64,000 nt of DNA from Morella rubra (lineage: Eukaryota; Streptophyta; Magnoliopsida; Fagales; Myricaceae). The stretch covers positions 20,288,133-20,352,132 of the forward strand of contig CM025855.1 of NCBI GenBank assembly GCA_003952965.2. The letters are read 5' to 3'. Numbering within the stretch: position 1 is the stretch's first letter; each line of letters begins with the position of its first letter. Of this stretch, positions 60,506 through 64,000 are shown piece by piece. Below the pieces are notes generated by a model. It did no database searches. It had not been told where the DNA came from and worked only from the letters and a program-made list of their open reading frames with translations. Made by a program: the position numbers and the translations under genes.

Positions 60506-60873
60506 ACTCAAGGACACGACGGATGAAATCGACATTTAAGTAATTAAAATGTCAAAAATGTAAATTATAGAGACATGTACTGTAATTAAGCCTTTTTATG
60601 TAAATATGTAACTCATTAACCGTGTCAAACATCAAAAGATATTTTCTTAAAAATGTTTTAAAAGAATAACTGAACTCTGAAAAGGAAATACTCAAGGACT
60701 TGACGGATGAAATCGACATCTAAGTAATTAAAATGTCAAAAATGTAAATTATAGAGACATGTACTGTAATTAAGCATTTTTATGTAAATACGTAACTCAT
60801 TAACCGTGTCAAACATCAAAAAATATTTTCTTAAAAATGTTTTAAAAGAATAATCAAACTCTGAATGGGAAAT
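60506..60873. repeat. 184-bp tandem duplication
   Basis: ACTCAAGGACACGACGGATG starts at 60506, and a near-identical copy starts at 60690. The two units differ at few positions. Confidence 0.85.
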
Positions 60874-61213
60874 TTTTTCCATGAAAACTTTTCATTGAAA
60901 AGTTTTTTTTACCTAAAATAATAGTTCTACAAGCAAACAAAAAGACTTTGAAAAGTCATCCATATGCATTATAGCTTGAAGTTACATTTAAAATTTTAAA
61001 ATTCGCCATGTTGAATATATAATTAACTGAAATTTGTACGTTCAGAAATTTTCAATTCTTTTAGTTTTAAAATCAAATTAAGAATCCACAACAATTGTTT
61101 TTTAATTCTGATTTTTTAAAAAATAATAAAATCATCTTTCTGTCCATTAAATCTTGTGCTTTTATCAAAATAAATATAAAAAATTCAACTAAATCATTCT
61201 GTCTTCAATTTTT

Positions 61214-61345
61214 CACTGCCTGAGCATGTGGCGTTGCCATTACTAAAGTTTTCGGCTCACTCAAACTCAAGCTCTTCCTCAAAGTTGTTGTCTCTTCCTC
61301 CTTTTTGTTGAGCCGGCTAGATAACTACTTTCTCACGTTTCTTTC
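61214..61345 (-). pseudogene. UTP20 leader and exon 1 start, copy H (-)
   Basis: The minus strand reads a leader with AGCCGGCTCAACAAAAAGGA, AAAACTTTAGTA and then ATGGCAACGCCACATGCTCA, nine to ten codons of exon 1, before diverging. This is the outermost copy and the one associated with the exon 3 copy. Confidence 0.8.
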
Positions 61346-61394
61346 AATCTTATTTTTTTTTTTTTTTTTTTTTTTTGAGAGAGAGAAATAACAA

Positions 61395-61454
61395 CATCAC
61401 TTGCCCCTTTCTACATAGAGCAAGCTTGCTCTATGTAGAAAGGGGCAAGTGATG
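61395..61454. repeat. Perfect 60-bp palindrome without spacer
   Basis: The left half (starting CATCACTTGCCCCTTTC at 61395) is the exact reverse complement of the right half, with GC at the centre (AGCAAGCTTGCT). Sequence identity stops abruptly outside 61395 and 61454. It follows a T run and a GA run at the right edge of the array. Confidence 0.92.
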
Positions 61455-62295
61455 ACAAGATTTAAAAAAGGTAGATGCCACAGCAAGACCAACATAAAAC
61501 CACGACATAAAATGCAGAGTCATTTCCTTAGTAGAGATCAAATAGAGAAAGATGAAGAAATGTGAATCTCTATTTCAAAAGCAGTGCAGTTCAACTAGAA
61601 AAGGCTAGAATAAAACTCAAGTTTCAGAAAGCATGACATAATTTCTTGGATCAATGATATTCCATACTCGTTGCAAGTAATCCTAAATATGATCAGGCCA
61701 TGAAAAAACCAGCAAGGTCTAAATGCCAATGGCAGACATCAGTTAGCAACTAGTAGCATCTAAACAAAACAAGAAAACTCCAAATGGAGTTGGAGAGATG
61801 AAGATCTCTGCCAATATCTAAGAGATAATAGAAAATAGAACATCAAATTGCATGGAATGATGAGAAGCTTCTAGAAATATTAAACTGGTGTACGACTCAA
61901 AACAGGCTGCGAAATTCCATAAAATGGATTGACCACCACAATTGATCTTTCAGAAACCTTGAAAAACCATTTTTCCAAACATGACTGAGAAAAAAAAACA
62001 AAATTAATGTAGGGTAAATAGGCAAATTAGGAGTGTAATTGTAACCGGTTGAATAGGCAAGAATGATAATATTTGGGGAAGAGAGAGAACATTTGAGGAA
62101 AATAAAAAACACAAGGGAAGTTGAACTATACTTGGGACAAACGATGATATTGCTATACTTGCTTTCTACTTTTTCGTATTAGGACTCAAAAATCGGGACC
62201 CATGCCACTTCGCAGTAGTAAATCTTAGTTACAAAACTAAGGGTCCGTTTATTTCGCTGTATTCTTTCTTTTGCAAATCATTTTACTTTATTTAC
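61455..62295. other. Spacer right of the palindrome
   Basis: Ordinary-composition sequence. I find no convincing coding homology on either strand, although the minus strand has several short open stretches. Confidence 0.55.
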
Positions 62296-62702
62296 TAAGG
62301 GCATGTTCGTTTGCAAAAGTATTATAGAATACAAATATATTCAATAAAATTTACAAAACGAACATCTAAAATCTCAAAAATTCATATACAAACACCAATA
62401 CCTTTTACACAATCTCCAACAACTTTTCACACAAACTTCAATACCTTTTCAAAAAAAAAAAAAAATATAACAAATCTTTTCTTTCCATACTTTTTCACCT
62501 AACTCCAATATTTTTTTATTAAACAATTACATCACACCATCTCTTTCTATACCTTTTTGCAAACTCCAACAAAAATTAAATATTTTTAAAACTTTTCACC
62601 AACTTTTACACAAAATCTATAAAACTCTAATCTACATAAATATTCACAATTCTATCAAAATCCTAAAAATCTTACAATTTTTTACAAAACAAACATCCCT
62701 TA
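62296..62702. mobile_element. Tourist-like MITE, best preserved single-arm copy
   Basis: The ends TAAGGGCATGTTCGTTTGC and ACAAAACAAACATCCCTTA are inverted repeats. The interior, with CACCAATACCTTTTACACAA, ATCTCCAACAACTTTTCACA and TATTCACAATTC, is nearly collinear with 20438-20822 and with each arm of the 53-58 kb array. Confidence 0.72.
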
Positions 62703-64000
62703 CTTTACGGTGTTTGGATGCTCCATGAAAACGCGGTCAATGGATACTAGATTCGGTCAAACGAAAAATATAACCTACTTTCCGGAAAGTGGCTTTTTTT
62801 TCAAAAGTGATAAAACTTATTTCCCAACCTCTCCCTATCTCACTTGACCATTCCCCCAAAACAAAAAAGACCACTCTTCACTCTCACTAGAAGGAAGGCT
62901 CTCACATCCTCTTCCATGACTAACCCTTTCTCTCATTGTCTTAAACATTTTCCTTTTGGAGCTCTCTCAATCTCACTCTCTATGTGCATCTAAAGAAAAA
63001 TTCATCTTTGTTTCTTCCTGTTTTGAACCGTTCAGCTCTCAACATTTAGGGGTGTGAGCACATATTAGGTAAGACATCCATATTTTAGTTGTTTCCCTAC
63101 ATAAAAACAGTGGATTGTCATCTAGATCTAGACCCTTGGTTTAACAAATAGGGTCGTGCCTCAATTTCTATCTTCATGTGTTAGCTGGAAAGCAAAGTGT
63201 TTGTAGAAATGCCTCAACGAAGTTCCAATTCATTTCATTAGCCTGTTGGCAATGCTATCTTCATTTGAAGAATTTGATTGGAGAATTTTATCCCCTTGCT
63301 GACGCTAGTAATATGTTTACTAGGCAGTGGGTTTGTAGGGTTAAGATTCTAGTAATATGTTGTTGGATTGGCGGGTCAGATGAGTCTTTGACATGTTAAA
63401 CAAGGGAGTTTGACCTCGAAGTGCTTACTAGGTTGGATAATTTGTGGATTTTGGTGACTTGGGGCTCTTGGGTTGTTAGGTTGGTGCTAAAGTTTGTGTT
63501 TTTGTGACCTCAAGATGTGTATTTGACTTGCAACTGCTACTATAATTGGCGATTTATCTGTTCTTTTTTTGTTCTCAAATAAAGTTTGATATTTGGGTAC
63601 TATTGGGTTGGCTGTAAAGTTGGTGTTTTTGAGGCCCAAATGGGGAGGTATTGCTCACAAGCTGGAATTAGTTGGTTTATGTGTTCATGTGTTGGTTTTA
63701 GCTCATGGATTGTGCTTTGTGGTTTTTAAAGTAGTTTTTTGTGTTTTCTATTTTTGTATATTGCTTTAGTATAAGGGTTTTGGCATTTCACAATTACCTA
63801 TTCCCAATCAATTGTATTGTTACTCTGTGTTCAATCTATGATCTATAGTCTCTCTCAATTTTTGTTAATAGTTCTCAAATCTCAATGTAGTGGACTTGTC
63901 TGTTTTTTTGTATGTTTTATGAGTATCCTATTTTGCCCCCTATGTTTAATACAAAATTGATGATTTTTTTCTTTTTATTGTGCGAATTAGGGAGCTTTAT
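62703..64000. other. Right end of window, no recognised feature
   Basis: T-rich spacer. I see no gene, repeat or element. Confidence 0.6.

Larger units (their letters stand above)
53021..61340. repeat. Four-unit array of fold-back arms alternating with UTP20 5'-end fragments
   Basis: The junction sequence GGTATTGGTGTTTGTGTAGG followed by TTTTAGGATACAATGAATGC recurs at about 53025, 54785, 56175 and 57895. These mark four units of 1.4-1.76 kb plus an expanded last one. Each unit runs: rightward arm (CACAAACTCCAACATC...), UTP20 leader/exon 1 on the plus strand, AT-rich spacer, UTP20 leader on the minus strand, leftward arm (GGAGTTTGTAAAAAGGTGT...). Adjacent arms of neighbouring units are inverted copies of each other. 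The arms match the single-arm MITEs at 20438 and 62296. The fourth unit has an extra 1.9 kb (about 59190-61075) with a UTP20 exon 3 copy. No transposase is visible. Confidence 0.75.

Noticed and set aside
63178..63399. 73-aa ORF at the right end
   Set aside because: No domain, and no splice or start context that distinguishes it from chance.
1..64000. CRISPR arrays, rRNA, organellar inserts or viral integrants
   Set aside because: No direct-repeat/spacer pattern, rRNA-like segment, organellar gene or viral gene was seen.

Overview
This window is nuclear DNA from a flowering plant, most likely a eudicot. The support is AT-rich introns and spacers, an intron-rich gene of about 29 exons, plant-specific families (DCD domain, PLS-type PPR, mTERF), and plant transposons (Copia elements primed by initiator tRNA-Met, a CACTA end, Tourist-like MITEs, a TRIM). 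No species call is made. All identifications come from reading translations and motifs by eye.

Layout. 1-17824 (minus strand): nearly all of UTP20, the giant HEAT/ARM scaffold of the small-subunit processome, from the start codon to about residue 2560, with the C-terminal end outside the window. Splice sites are almost all intact, but the reading frame is broken at six places. 17825-25900: spacer with MITEs, CT microsatellites and short tandem repeats. 26040-38525: an mTERF-family pseudogene (minus) split by two complete Copia elements, each with matching 5-bp target-site duplications (AAACT and TGTTA), lying only 70 bp apart. 38526-40096: a truncated CACTA derivative. 41908-45037: a DCD-domain pseudogene (minus) with frameshifts, an in-frame stop, a MITE and a TRIM. 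45821-47426: a hAT-like remnant containing a Gypsy polyprotein tail. 47438-52691: a PPR pseudogene (minus) cut by a 3.45-kb solo LTR with an AGGAA target-site duplication.

53021-61340 is the most unusual part. It is a four-unit array in which arms of a fold-back/MITE family alternate with pieces of the UTP20 5' end (leader, exon 1, start of intron 1) in both orientations. The last unit also holds a copy of UTP20 exon 3 with its flanking intron. The intact source lies about 40 kb away in the same window. A perfect 60-bp palindrome follows at 61395-61454, then another MITE and featureless sequence to the end.

All four recognisable host genes are damaged. This fits a segment losing genes after duplication, crowded with transposons. 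For UTP20 the breaks are mostly single-base deletions, so assembly error cannot be excluded from sequence alone.
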